From Clavaria fumosa (lineage: Eukaryota; Basidiomycota; Agaricomycetes; Agaricales; Clavariaceae), in NCBI GenBank assembly GCA_951802425.1, contig OX637795.1, forward strand, positions 1,488,001-1,552,000: a DNA stretch of 64,000 bases, given 5' to 3'. Both the position numbers and the translations under genes were made by a program. Positions within the stretch are counted from its first letter, which is position 1. Each line of letters begins with the position of its first letter. The notes beneath the pieces are model-generated. The model had not been told where the DNA came from. It ran no database searches and was given only the letters and a program-made list of their open reading frames with translations. Below are positions 31,169 through 42,777 of the stretch, piece by piece.

Positions 31169-32986
31169 GCTCTGGCCCAAGCACTCTCTTCCTGGCATCC
31201 ATCACATTATTTTCCAGTTCTTTTGCCTCATCATACCTTCCCTGAGCACTATATGTTGATGCCAACTTGCTTGTGCTGTTCAGAGTACTTGGATGCTCTG
31301 GGCCAAGCACTCTCTTCCTTGCCTCCACCACATTGATTCCAAGCACCTCTGCTTCATTGTATCTTCCCTTAGCCCTATATGTGTTTGCCAAATTGCTAAT
31401 ACTGGTCAGAGTATCTGGATGCTCTGGGCCAAGCGCCCTCTTCCTAATTTCCAGCACTTTACATTTTAGTACTTCTGCTTCATCATGTCTTCCCTGAGCA
31501 CTATATGTTGATGCTAATTTGCTCATGCTGTTCAGAGTACCTGGATGTTCTGGGCCAAGTACTCTCTTCCTTGCTTCCATCACATTGACTTCCAGTAATA
31601 CTGCTTCATCATATCTTCCTTCAGCCCTATATGTATTAGCCAAATTACCAATACTGATCAGGCTCTCTGGATGTTCTGGACCAAGAATTCTTTTCTTGGC
31701 TTCCACAACACTGACTTCTAGTATTTCTGCTTCATTGAACCTTCCCTGAGCATTATATATGGATGCCAAATTGCTAATAGCAATCAGGGTATCTGGATGC
31801 TCTGAGTCAAATACTCTCTTCCTGACTTCTACTACTTTGACTTCCAGCTCTTCTGCCTTATTGTATCTTCCCTGAGCAATGCATGTTGATGCCAAATTGC
31901 TAATACTTCTCAGAGTATCTGAATGCTGGAAACCCAGTGCTTCTTGTCTGCTTTCCATGACTTGCAGTTGCAGCTTCTCTGCATACCCCCAATGCCCATT
32001 ATCAAAATACACCTTTGCCAGCTTCTCATCTCTATCAGCATCTTTGATAATGTATGCAGCCTCTTGAGCATGCTTTTCCAGTGCCATTATGTGTGGGACC
32101 AATGATCTTTGAAAGGCATGGACAGCAGTTGTGTCCTCAAATGTGATTGAGTGACATACTAGAATCTCCACAGATTTGCATTTTGATTTTTTCTTCTCCT
32201 TACTTAATCCATCCCAGCACCAGCAATGTACTAATGGATGCATGGAGTATAATTTTCCACCACTGCCCTTTTGCACAAGGGAAAATGATTTTAACATTTC
32301 AGTTGCCTTCCTGAAGATGAAGCCATCCCAGCAGCCTTCATCGTCAACCTGCAATATACCAGGCCAATACAATGAATCCCCCAACAATTGTTGTAAGTCA
32401 TCCTTTACACTACCATCCTTTGCCTCAGCTTTAGCCATCTCTTCAGCTGCATGCTTGAACATCTGCTCTGGAATGTTTTCATGATGCAGGAGGGCAAATA
32501 TATGCAGAAGAAGAATTGCACTTGAAGCCACTGGAGCATTATTACCCACAATTGCCCTTGCTTCTATCTCCATAATTGAGAGTTCCCATGTCCCATAAAC
32601 TGCTTGCCCATAGTTGGAGGCTCCCTTGAATAAATGGGAGTCCAGCAAGTCCCGACGGTGTCTCTGATATGTCTCAAGATAGTCATCAAGGTCACAAAGA
32701 CCACTTGCAATGGATGCACCAGCTTGATCAACAGCCAGAGGCAGGCAGCACAAGGCAACCACAATAGGTTGTGCTGCCTGTCTCAGGTCATCATCACCTT
32801 CACTGCAATGGGCAGCTTTCAGAAGAAGGGAGACTGCATCCTGCTCTTCCATCTGGTCCAATTCAACTGAGGCATCAGGCTCCACCAGCCTACGCATATT
32901 GGGATTATGGCTGGTGATCAGAATGTTGCCTTGGTTGTGTGTGGGCATGTAACTCCCGACTATGTCAGGATCACCTGCACTATCAT

Positions 32987-33290
32987 TGTCAGGATCGCTT
33001 ACATAAGCAGGTTGGAAAGGCCAAGAAAGGATCGCAAAAGAGTTGCGGGAAGTTTGCGCACGAGTCACGTGACCCGAACGGGTGGTGGCTTACATAATGG
33101 GAAAATCACGTGACCCGGGCCTGGACGCATCACGTGACGCACGGGTCCGAGCGTGGGAACGCAGGCAACTCCCGAACCGCTCGCTATATATACTACGTCG
33201 CTTTCTTACTTGTACCCTTTTCCCCTTATGTTAGTATCGTCATCATCGACCTTACGTTAAGTTGTGTGAACCGTGAGACTAAGTCGGACA
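32987..33290 (+). repeat. Gypsy 5' LTR
   Basis: 304 bp. Contains three TCACGTGA palindromes spaced over about 90 bp (33064-33142) and a TATATATA box near 33185, a plausible promoter layout. Confidence 0.96.
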
Positions 33291-33943
33291 CAATACTAAC
33301 ATCAACCCCTGTCTGCCCTAGCCCTGTGTCCTAACCTGGCTAGCCTGGACCCCTATCTCAAACTGTCACACTCTGTGACAGCTTATCCCCCTCATCCTCT
33401 TTCTCTTTACCCTGCCCACGGTGTGCAACAGAACCGTGTGAAATTTTTACTGTGTGTAGATACACGTGACCAGACCCAGAGGAAGTCTACTGTGACCCTC
33501 CCCAAGAGACACCGAGTGCCAAAGGCCCGGAACTTTGCTTTACAGCTATGTACCAGTGAATCGTGTAGTGTACAGGGCACGGAAAGGCCCTATACATAGT
33601 TTTTCTGTAGTTTCCTGGTCCAGTGGACAGGGCCCTTGCTCTGTGACCATTGTCAGAAGGGCACACGGGCAACTCACTAGGAGTTGTGGAGTGACCACCT
33701 GGGACACCATTTGGGCCCCACACTAGCAACAAGTTTTATAGAATAAGAGTTCTATAAGTACCTAGATACATAGAGAGCAGCCTGAGAGGACAGGACTGCT
33801 AAGAGATCGAAGAAATCCTGAGTGCCCAAGGCCCGGAATTCTATTTACAGCATCTGCGTCCGAGACCGGGTCGAGCCCAGCTCCCCCCCGATTCCCCTGT
33901 TACCGACGTCCCCGAAACCCCATCACCACCACCAGGGTCTGTG

Positions 33944-34937
33944 ATGGCTGACCACGTCGCCCCGCCTGAAGTCCATGCCACGAGGCTGGATTTAGTCGTC
34001 GCCCCATTTGATGGGCAAAAAAGAAATTTCCGTACATTCCTCCGGTCGCTCCGCCTCCTGTTTATGGCGAATCCGATAATCTATGCCACGGACCTGGCAA
34101 AGGTCCTCTACACCCTCAGCAAAATTACTGGCGAGGGGTTTGCCGCAGAATGGGCAAATGTGAAGGGAGAGGAAATCCTGGGTAACAACGAGGTTGGAAC
34201 CTGGGCAGAATTTGTGGAAGAGATGAAGCGAGCGTTCGATGACCCGAACGACCGTGCGACTGCCCTCGCAGATATTGCGAAGTTGAGTCATGACGGCACC
34301 TGAGTTCTTCGCAAAGTTCGAAACAATGTTCCGAAGAGCGGGGATGACAGAAGTGGCCAATTCGGACATCCTGGTCCATTGGCTGGAGTCGAATCTGAGC
34401 AGGAGGCTAGTGGGAAAGGTCTATGGTGTTTCGCCAATGCCAGAGACCTACGTGCAGTGGAAGGCACTTGCCGAAAAGCTAGACGCTCAGCAGCATCGCC
34501 TCGATGGAGTCATCGCACAACAGAACTCTGTGCGTCCTGCTCTGCCCGCAACCAGCCGCCCCCTCCCTCAACAAACCCGCTTCGCCCCAGCCCCCTGTCC
34601 CTTCCTGGCCCAGCCTCTGGCCTGCACCCCTGCCCCTCCCACCATGCCGCGTCCCACCAATGCCGGTGATGCCATGGTGGTGGATCGTGCCCGTGCCCCT
34701 GGAGTGTTGCGCACCTGCTTCCGATGTGGCCAAGCTGGTCACATGGTGAGAGATTGCCAGCTCCAGGACACACGTCCGCAGATCCCGAGGCCACAGATCC
34801 GCGCCGTGGAAAGCCAGGCACGTAGTGCAGAGGACTATGAGAACGAGATCGCACTGCTCCGAGACCGCCTGGATTTGCTCGAGAGAGAGAAGAGGGCTCC
34901 TGTTGAAGAGCCGGATTTTGGAGACGAGGCCCAGTGA
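33944..34937 (+). pseudogene. Gypsy gag, frameshifted
   Basis: The N-terminal half (33944-34303) encodes a capsid-like region (FDGQKRNFRTFLRSL, WAEFVEEMKRAF) and stops after KLSHDGT. The continuation lies in another frame from about 34290 (APEFFAKFETMFRRAGM) to TGA at 34935-34937 and holds the CCHC knuckle CFRCGQAGHMVRDC and a C-terminal coiled coil. The 14-base overlap and the internal position argue for a mutation rather than a programmed shift. Confidence 0.85.
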
Positions 34938-37900
34938 GTCCGAACTGGAGTCTCAGGAGTAGATATCCCAGCCCCCCTCCCGTCCCTGTACCCGCAGCTA
35001 GTATCCCAAAATACACTATCTTGCAGCGGAGACACACCCGGATTGGGGCTGAGGTGAAGGACAAAGTGGAAACGGAAACTGCTAAAAGTGAAATACCGAA
35101 AAGAGAAAAGGGGACTAGCAGCCAAGTGGAGCCAACAAAGCACCTTGCAGAGGTGCTGAAGGACACCCTATTGTGTATGCCCCGAGAGCTCTCCATCCAG
35201 GTGCACCTGGAGGCTCTCAGCACTGGCAAAGGGGCAACTACGAAAGCCCTTGTTGACTCAGGCTGCACCAACTGCTTTATGGACTTGGAGTGGGCGAAAA
35301 AAGTGGGATTGGAACCATCCCCCTTGCTGAATCCAATCACCATGTATAATGTGGATGGAACACAGAACAGAGATGGTAAGATCCGGTATGGGATGGAGCT
35401 GCTTGTGACAGTTGGCGACCACCAGGAGCGGGTCCACTTCCTGCTAGGGAAGACTCAGTCCCACACGGCGATCCTTGGGCATGATTGGCTAAAGCGTCAT
35501 AATCCAGAGATTGACTGGGTGAAAGCTGAAGTAAGGCTCACCTGCTGCCCCAACTCCTGTGCCTCCTCCCCACACAGCCACTGGTCCCCTGTTCGACCCT
35601 CAGGTCCACCAAAAGCGAGTACCCTGGCCTCGGCCAGTATCCCGGACACCCGTTTTCCCAACACTGGCCCTACCCCTGATTGGCCCAGCCGCTACCCTTT
35701 GGTTTTTAGTGAAGCAAAGTGGGATGAGCTCCCCCGCTCCCGCCCTGACTTTGATATCAAAATCGAGTTTAAAACAGACCCTGGACACCTCTCCTCTAAG
35801 CTATACTCTCTGACGCGAGAAGAGATGGTGGAAATGAATCGCTGGGTGGATGAGCAGCTAGCTTCTGGACAAATCCGACCTTCGAAGTCCCCGTACGCGA
35901 GCCCCTTCTTCTTCAAACGTGAGAAGGACAAGCTGCGGCCGATTATCGATTACTCTAGGCTGAACTCGTATCTAATCAAAGACAAGTACCCCCTCCCCCT
36001 CATACGAGACACTGTGGATGTGTTAAAGGGGGCAACCATCTATTCCAAGATTGATGCGAAGGGAGGTTTCCCATCGATGCAGGTCTGGCCAGAACATCAG
36101 CACCGCTGTGCTTTCCTAACGCCCTGTGGACTCTTCGAACTGGCAGTTATGTGGTTTGGGCTGCAGAATGCGCCTGCAACCTTCCAGCGCTTCATGAACC
36201 ATGTGTTGAGAGAAGAGATTGCAGGGGGGCATGTCCGAGCCTATGTCAATGATGTTATAGTGTTTGCAGAGGATTTGGCTACACATCGGTATTGGATGGA
36301 TCGGGTCTTGAAGAAGTTTGGGGAGAATGGCCTGTGTCTCAGACTCAGCAAGTGCGAGTTCGAGAAGAGTGAGGTTTTCTTCCTGGGGATGAAGATCTCC
36401 CACAACCGTCTAGAGCATGACCCAGCTAAAGGCGCGGCGATCCGTAACTGGCCCAGACCGAAAAATGTGAAAGAGGTACAAAGATTCAACGGGATGCTGA
36501 ACTACCTCCGCCAGCACATCCCAAATCTCTCTGCCTGGGCAAAACCACTCTTCCGGCTGACAGGGAAAGTCCTGTGGAGATGGGAGGAGGAGGAGGAAGC
36601 AGCCTTCCAAGATCTCCGCCTGGCACTAGTATCAGCCCCGGTCTTGGCTCTACCACAAGACAAAGGGAGATGGAAGGTAGAAACAGATGCGAGCAACTTG
36701 GCGACTGGAGGAGTTCTCTCACAGCAGCAGGTGGATGGGACTTGGAGAGTTGTAGACTACATCTCCAAAGCCCTCACTGCAGCTGAGAAGAATTACGATG
36801 TGTACGACAAGGAGTTCCTGGCTGTAATCCGGGCACTACACGAGTGGCGGGCTTACCTGATTGGGGTGGAAGAGACTATCGAAATCTGGATGGACCATGC
36901 TAACCTCCAGTACTTCTGGAAGCCCCAGAAGTTGAAACCGAGGCAGGTCCGTTGGGTTGGAGAGCTCCAGTGCTTTGACTTCGAGATCAAGTACCGTACT
37001 GGGAAGTCAAACACGAAAGCGGATGCACTCTCACAGAGGCCAGACTATGGAGAGATGGTGGAGGAGGATGCACCAGTACAGGTCTTCCCAGAGGCTGAGA
37101 CCCGCACATCGTTCACATCGGAGATGGAGACGCTACTCCAGAAAAACAGTGCGGTATATGTGCAGAAGCCAGAGGAGCTTGATGATGAGTGGACGAGAGA
37201 TCGGATGGGACTCTGGCGGAAGGCAGAAATCACTTGGGTGCCCCCAGAAGCACGTGAGGCAGTGCTCACCTTTGAGCATGACCTCCCCATCACAGGACAC
37301 CCTGGTCCACGGAAACTGAGGGCGGCTCTGCTGAGGTCCTATTGGTGGGTGGGCATGGTGAAGGATTCCAATCGGTATGCAGGTGGATGTGAGACATGCC
37401 AACGAATCAAGCCTGATCGTACCAGGCGCGCCGCTCCACTCCATCCGCACCCTGTCCCTGAGAGCCCCTGGGCAGTCATCTCTTGGGACATTGTTGGACC
37501 TTTCCCCCTCTCACGTGGTCACAATGTGATCCTTGTCATTGTTGACAAGTTTACAAAACGAACTCTCATCGAAGCTATTGGCCTTGACCTCACGGGACTT
37601 GGTGCTGCTCGGATCCTTCGAGACCGGGTCTTCCGCGACCATGGAGTCCCGCAGAAAGTTGTGAGTGACCGGGGAACCCAATTTGTGTCCAGATTCATGA
37701 GGGAGTTTTATGGGATGATTGGAGTTAAGGCGAACCCGAGCACTGCCTTCCACCCACAAACAGATGGACAGACAGAGCGGGTCAATCAGGAGGTTGAAGT
37801 GTATCTCCGGGCCTATGTTGACCATCTGCAGGATGATTGGGCAGAGTGGCTATCCACAGCCGAATTCGCGCTCAATAACCGTGAGCACTCAGCCACTGGA

Positions 37901-38557
37901 TTCACACCTTTCTATCTGGAGTATGGCCGGCACCCTTGGAATGGTGGTATCCGGCTGCCCTCTGAAGTGAACCCTGCAGCAGACAAGTGGATGGCCAAGC
38001 TCACGGAATCCCGAAGAGCAGCCAGGGATGCAATGGGGAAGGTGGCAGATGCGATGAAGGCTAGCTATGATAAAGGAAAGCGCCTGAGTCGTGAATACTC
38101 AAAGGGGGACTTAGTCTGGCTGGATACCCGGAACCTGAAAATGGATCGACCATCCAAGAAGCTTGACAACAAGCGGGCTGGACCCTTCACCATCGAAGAG
38201 AAGGTTGGACCAGCAGCATACCGACTCAAGCTCCCCCGAGCATGGCGCATTCACCGGGTTTTCAATGAGTTGCTACTCACCCCGTATATTGCTCCCTCTT
38301 TCCCTTCCCAGAACTTGCCTCCACCCCCACCCCCCACGATTGACGATGACCACTTGGAGTATGAGGTGGAGGAAATTCTTGATGTCAAGAAGGTTGGACG
38401 GGGAGTGAAGTATTTGGTGAAGTGGTTAGGATACCCTGCAGAGGAGAACACCTGGGAACCTCGTCGCAACCTCACTAACGTTGCACTGTTGCTCCGGGAC
38501 TTCTTCCAGCAATACCCTGACAAGGCGAAGTTGGCAGGTCGAGACGCCCAGCCTTAA
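34907..38557 (+). CDS. Gypsy Pol with C-terminal chromodomain, about 1210 aa
   Basis: The frame opens after a stop at 34904-34906 and overlaps the end of gag by about 30 bases in the -1 frame, so Pol is presumably made by frameshifting. The nominal first start-like codon is 34934. Domains: protease LVDSGCTNCFMD; RT with SPYASPFFF, IDAKGGFPSMQ and the active-site segment YVNDVIVF; RNase H VETDASNLATGG; integrase zinc site (FEHDLPITGH...CETCQRIK), catalytic WDIVGPFP, SDRGTQF and QTERVNQ; chromodomain YEVEEILDV...YLVKWLGYP...NTWEP. The RT motif normally reads Y-x-D-D; here the first aspartate is asparagine (AAT codon), which should abolish polymerase activity. Confidence 0.95.
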   Translation, partial: RAGFWRRGPVSPNWSLRSRYPSPPPVPVPAASIPKYTILQRRHTRIGAEVKDKVETETAKSEIPKREKGTSSQVEPTKHLAEVLKDTLLCMPRELSIQVHLEALSTGKGATTKALVDSGCTNCFMDLEWAKKVGLEPSPLLNPITMYNVDGTQNRDGKIRYGMELLVTVGDHQERVHFLLGKTQSHTAILGHDWLKRHNPEIDWVKAEVRLTCCPNSCASSPHSHWSPVRPSGPPKASTLASASIPDTRFPNTGPTPDWPSRYPLVFSEAKWDELPRSRPDFDIKIEFKTDPGHLSSKLYSLTREEMVEMNRWVDEQLASGQIRPSKSPYASPFFFKREKDKLRPIIDYSRLNSYLIKDKYPLPLIRDTVDVLKGATIYSKIDAKGGFPSMQVWPEHQHRCAFLTPCGLFELAVMWFGLQNAPATFQRFMNHVLREEIAGGHVRAYVNDVIVFAEDLATHRYWMDRVLKKFGENGLCLRLSKCEFEKSEVFFLGMKISHNRLEHDPAKGAAIRNWPRPKNVKEVQRFNGMLNYLRQHIPNLSAWAKPLFRLTGKVLWRWEEEEEAAFQDLRLALVSAPVLALPQDKGRWKVETDASNLATGGVLSQQQVDGTWRVVDYISKALTAAEKNYDVYDKEFLAVIRALHEWRAYLIGVEETIEIWMDHANLQYFWKPQKLKPRQVRWVGELQCFDFEIKYRTGKSNTKADALSQRPDYGEMVEEDAPVQVFPEAETRTSFTSEMETLLQKNSAVYVQKPEELDDEWTRDRMGLWRKAEITWVPPEAREAVLTFEHDLPITGHPGPRKLRAALLRSYWWVGMVKDSNRYAGGCETCQRIKPDRTRRAAPLHPHPVPESPWAVISWDIVGPFPLSRGHNVILVIVDKFTKRTLIEAIGLDLTGLGAARILRDRVFRDHGVPQKVVSDRGTQFVSRFMREFYGMIGVKANPSTAFHPQTDGQTERVNQEVEVYLRAYVDHLQDDWAEWLSTAEFALNNREHSATGFTPFYLEYGRHPWNGGIRLPSEVNPAADKWMAKLTESRRAARDAMGKVADAMKASYDKGKRLSREYSKGDLVWLDTRNLKMDRPSKKLDNKRAGPFTIEEKVGPAAYRLKLPRAWRIHRVFNELLLTPYIAPSFPSQNLPPPPPPTIDDDHLEYEVEEILDVKKVGRGVKYLVKWLGYPAEENTWEPRRNLTNVALLLRDFFQQYPDKAKLAGRDAQP

Positions 38558-38568
38558 GAGGGGGGTGA

Positions 38569-38872
38569 TGTCAGGATCGCTTACATAAGCAGGTTGGAAA
38601 GGCCAAGAAAGGATCGCAAAAGAGTTGCGGGAAGTTTGCGCACGAGTCACGTGACCCGAACAGGTGGTGGCTTACATAATGGGAAAATCACGTGACCCGG
38701 GCCTGGACGCATCACGTGATGCACGGGTCCGAGCGTGGGAACGCCGGCAACTCCCGAACCGCTCGCTATATATACTACGTCGCTTTCTTACTTGTACCCT
38801 TTTCCCCTTATGTTAGTATCGTCATCATCGACCTTACGTTAAGTTGTGTGAACCGTGAGACTAAGTCTGACA
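38569..38872 (+). repeat. Gypsy 3' LTR
   Basis: 304 bp with four single-base differences from the 5' copy (G/A, C/T, A/C and G/T in that order along the LTR). Confidence 0.96.
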
Positions 38873-39440
38873 ATCATACACAAGCAACCATTCTTGTGTC
38901 ATCCAGGATATCCATGAGAGGACAGAGGACACAGAGTTTTCAATTCCAGATGCTTGGGCAGCAGGGTGATTGGCAATATCTTTGATGGATTGCTCAATTG
39001 TCTCACTGCTGGTCGCATCAATCCAAAAGACATGCCAAAACCTGTGGAAGTCAGTGGGGGGAAAGCATTCAGATGCTATCTGGCTTACAGTTCTGGGTTT
39101 TTCTCAATAAACCTCAGGCAAATCTGAGTCTTGCCAACGCCTCCCATACCATGAAGGAGGAAGAGCCTTCTGGAAGGTGTCTGACCCGTTCGCAGGCTAA
39201 AATAACCTTTCAGCCTCTCCAGGTAGACCTTCTGTCCAGTGAAAAATGGGCTGGATGAAGGCATCCCCTTGAATGGGATTTGCGATCGGTAGTGCAGAGA
39301 AGCGGAGAGATGGGGTTGAACTGGAACACTGGGTCATTCAAAGTCCAAATATATCCATTTATTCTCGCTCACCTTGATGGATGTGGACGATGTTCACATT
39401 GTGACAACCGACATCTCCGCCAGCGCCTGCAATAGTTGAG

Positions 39441-40577
39441 CAGGTGGGAGTGGTTGAATTTCTGTAACTCACTTATTGTCGACTGATTGAAGTCCAGTTG
39501 AAATGTGGTTGTGGTCTCCTGGCATGCTGCTGCGAATGAGACCGAACAATTTCACATCACTGCAAATGACTCACCCGTTGTGCCCTTCATTTGCTGCTTG
39601 CCGGGATCGAAGTTCCGTTGCATAATAGAAGAAATTGGTGGCATGCCAGTTGGACTCGCAATATCTGCAAAAGATAGCATTGCAAATGAGTCCACGCAGC
39701 CAGCCTCCGCACTGTTGCAAACACAAACCTGTTACCAAGCTATCCTTCGCCCGCCGCTTTCCTGGCGAGAGTGGATTGTTGCCAATGATGTCCTGGTCCA
39801 TAATTGAGGGGCACGGTGGCAGGAAATGTCGAGGGCTTGCGTTATCAGAGCCGCGGAAATTGCATTTCGTCTTTGTGACATGGAAGTCACATTAGTCAGG
39901 AATCCCACCCCCTTCCTTTTTGCCCTTTCCTCGTCCAGCAACGACAATAAGATGTCCATTGGCGTAGTCGCGTGTCTTGGATGTGCGCCTTGCGTTGGTG
40001 TGAACCATCCCGGGCCGCCCGCAGCAGCACCCACTGAGCCTCAGGCTGGGCCTCCGTGTAGTGTCATTGACCAGGATTGCTATCATTACTGTACTGCTAT
40101 TATATCTTTGTTCAATACCAATTCCACAACCCCCTCTGGAACGTGACAGGCCATCGACTCGGAGCACTCAAGACCCACACCAAGCAATGAAACAACAGTG
40201 GGAAGTCCCGAGCCTATCTGGAACCGTCGGCCCGTAGGAAGAAATTGGCTGGCTTCAAGTTACTGTGCGCTCTGTCGGGTTTTCCAAGCACTAGACGAGT
40301 CGCGTCAGGTGTACAAAGGTGATTGGGGTGAGTCCAGAATAGGTGTGAAAAAGAGGAGCGAACTCACAGCTAGGTTGGGCAGAGAGGATTTGATAAGGAG
40401 AACGCAAGAGTCGAAGGGCCAGTGAAGCGCCCTGGCCCGAAAAAAGAAGTACGCCCTCCCGTCCCACCGCTCTCCGTGCCTTGCGCCCGGCTCACAACAT
40501 CCCCTCCACGCCCAATCGCAACGCCACAAAGCCCAACGCCAGTCCAGTCCAGTCCAGTCCAGTCACCCCCGTCTTTC
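39441..40577. other. Intergenic, no gene recognised
   Basis: The 39441-39560 part belongs to the 5' region of the split NB-ARC-TPR gene; one more small upstream exon may lie at about 39480-39530 on the minus strand. The rest shows no domain or coherent exon series. Confidence 0.5.
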
Positions 40578-42777
40578 TTACGGCTCCCCCACCTCAGAGG
40601 AAACCCGCCTGCCGATCCCAAAAAAGAGCGGCCGACGCGAAGTGGACCTCCGCCGGCCGCCCTCGACATCGTTCGCGTTCGCGGCCGTCGTGGCGGCGAT
40701 GTCCGCGTCGCGCGGACCCCCAGCGCCCGACGCCGGCAGCACACGCGGAAACGAGATAGAACGAAGGGGGAAGGCCCGCCCCTCCGCCATCGCCGCCGCA
40801 GCCGCCGCGCCGTCGTCGTCGTCCGTGCCCAGCTCGACCTCGCTCGGGACCGACGCGAAGCGAAGCGGGGAGCGCGGACGCGCGTACTTGTGTAGGTCCA
40901 GCACGTCCTCGTCGCTGTCGTGGTTCGTCGCGAGCGCCAGGGACGCGAGCGTTTCTGTTCCCGTCCCCGTTCCCGTCCCCGTCCCCGCTCCGCCCGGCGC
41001 GCGCGCAGCAGGGCTGCCGAGGGAAGGCGTGAGCGTCGTCGTCATCCCGCCGCTGCTGCTCTCGATAAGGAGCGGCGGCCGCGTGAGGGTCTTCTGCGAG
41101 TGGTCGGCTCTCCCCTTTTGCCCGTCACCGGAGAAGAGGCGCCGCTTGATCCCGCGGCGCGCGTTCAGCGACGCGAGGAGCGCGTTGATGTACAGCTTGG
41201 ACAGGTTCACGTCAAACACGGCGAAGACGAGGGTGTGCGGACTCGCGGCGTAGCTCGCAAAGTCGGCGATCGTGAACGCGCTTTGGTTGCCAATTTCATT
41301 TCATTTATTTATTGCACCTGTGCATTAGGGTAGGAAAGCGTACCTCGTGAGAACGCCCGTGTTGATCGTGTAGAGCACCAGGTTCAGCAAAAGCGTGTCT
41401 GTGCTGCAGACATATACACTTGAGAACCGCCGATTATATGGTAACGGGGAAGTAATTCACCCTCTGAATCCGTTTCGGCGTCTGAGCAGCAGCGTGCACA
41501 ACGACACGGATATGATGATGTCCACAACGACCGCGCTGACGATGGCGAGATATAGGAGCCACTAAACAGCCAGCCAGTCAGCGGACGCGGAAAAGGGGAC
41601 GGAAGGTTGCTTTTTCGCACCGATATCCGCGAGAGGTTGGCAAAGGTCCCCAGGCGAACACTGTTTTGTTGTTTTTAGGACCAATGAAAGGAAAACGCGT
41701 TAGTGATTTCTGAGAGTGACGGATTGCGTGAAAATAGAGGACGAACGCGAGGATGTAGTAGGCTGCAGAAAAGAAGGAAGAAAAAGACAGCATTTCAGGA
41801 TATCTGACTGAAGAACACAACGGCGAAACACTTGCCCATCGCAGCGCCATAGACAAACAGGGCCATAAAAATCTGTAGCCGCGGCGAGGGGCAAAGGGCG
41901 TTACCGCCACCCGTTTGGCACCAAAAGACTTAACGCACGATAAACCCGACGAGAGGTTTCTTCCTTTCGCTTACTAGTGGACCATGATGTCAGCTGATGG
42001 AACGCCAAAGACAAAAGGGGATATGAAACAAGAATGCAACTGACAAATCCACACCCTCCTTGCGAAGAAACTGGGGTTCAGGACGGGCGGTGATGGGTCC
42101 ATTTGTCAAGTCAGAGAGATGTTTATTTTCGGAGACGGATCAAGAGGCTCACATTCGCACTGTCAGGTCACTTGTGCTCTGTTTATAAAATCATGGCTGA
42201 GTCAAGAACAAACGATGTAAGCAGAGGGGGTTGGCGCACTCACACCCACGATTGTCTGAGCCTGCGAGAAGAAAGGCGATCATGAGCACAAAGATGATTA
42301 CTTCCCCACGTCAATCAGGCTCACCAAGAGAGACCTGCAGGAAATATCATAGACAAAATGATCAATATGAATATGACTTTTGGTCACATAATACGCATGA
42401 CGTACCAAGTCGGGTTAAGTAACGCCGCAGCGTTTCCGAAATTTGAGATGCAGTAGTAGTATAAGCCATGCGCAACCAGAACCATGTGCAGCGAGTCAAG
42501 CGTCCTGCGGGACCAAAGGCTTAGGGTCTGCCTCTTTTAAAAGTCCTGGGTTCAAACTCGCACCATAACGAAGCAACCTGAGCAGGAGTGTAAGATTCAA
42601 CCGTTGCCCGAGCGACGAAATAAGACTCACCATGAGCTTCAGCCCCAGGCGATCGCGGGCGTATGTCGTGTAATAGATGAAGGTCTGCAGAGTGGTGACG
42701 CCGTACAGGGCAGCGGCGACAAAGCAGCCGATTAACGCGGCACCCAGAGTGGAGTCGATGGGCAGCTGCGCGTCCAT
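40578..42777 (-). CDS. DUF6534-family multipass membrane protein
   Basis: Multi-exon gene of a family very common in Agaricomycetes, with no known function. First exon 42777-42631 (STLGAALIGCFVAAALYGVTT, then TFIYYTTYARD, LGLKLM). Next 42527-42406 (LDSLHMVLVAHGLYYY and LLNPTW), 42334-42325 and 42261-42246. Later exons include a TM segment near 41830-41870 (MALFVYGAAMGKCFAVVFF), one near 41470-41565 (YLAIVSAVVVDIIISVSLCTLLL), 41398-41344, and the last exon 41280-40578, which starts AFTIADFASY and contains the family's closing motif LYINALLASLNARRG. The C-tail of about 180 aa is Gly/Thr/Ala/Ser-rich and likely cytosolic. Exons between 42246 and 41900 are not resolved with confidence. Confidence 0.75.

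Larger units (their letters stand above)
32987..38872 (+). mobile_element. Complete Ty3/gypsy chromovirus-type retrotransposon, 5886 bp, TSD ATCAT
   Basis: LTRs 32987-33290 and 38569-38872, both 304 bp, start TGTCAGGATCG and end GACA. I count four differences between them. Target duplication ATCAT at 32982-32986 and 38873-38877. A purine run (AGAGGGGGG) precedes the 3' LTR. Order: LTR, leader of about 650 bp, gag, pol with protease-RT-RNase H-integrase-chromodomain, LTR. It sits in the opposite orientation to the NB-ARC-TPR gene it interrupts. Gag is frameshifted and the RT active site altered, so this copy is probably not autonomous. Confidence 0.97.
26300..39440 (-). pseudogene. NB-ARC-TPR (NLR-like) gene split by two LTR retrotransposons
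   Basis: Three collinear pieces on the minus strand. The 5' part (about 39440-38878) holds the His/Gly-rich exon, the PPR-like start of NB-ARC with GMGGVGKT and WLLVYD. The middle (32981-31169) holds NILITSHN, CCLPLAVDQAGA, MHPLVH and at least seven TPR units. The 3' part (26563-26300) holds two more TPR units. The gypsy element (TSD ATCAT) separates the first two pieces inside the Walker B region; the copia element (TSD GCTCT) separates the last two within a GPEHP motif. Apart from these insertions the frame is open nearly to the 3' end, where it decays (EARKSSGLASM then stop). TPR units are more diverged from one another than in the gene at 2684-6856. The gene cannot encode its full product as it stands. 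Confidence 0.9.

Noticed and set aside
31089..33068. 659-codon ORF as a complete gene
   Set aside because: Its first 30 codons are gypsy LTR sequence and its last 25 are copia LTR sequence; only the middle belongs to the split NB-ARC-TPR gene.
40642..41333. Long plus-strand ORFs opposite the DUF6534 gene
   Set aside because: Arg/Ser/Pro-rich frames antisense to a GC-rich tail; the minus-strand reading has the family motif and splice sites.
42520..42580. Possible tRNA (GGGTTCAAACTCGCACC resembles a B box)
   Set aside because: No A box, acceptor stem or cloverleaf can be formed around it, and it lies in an intron of the DUF6534 gene.
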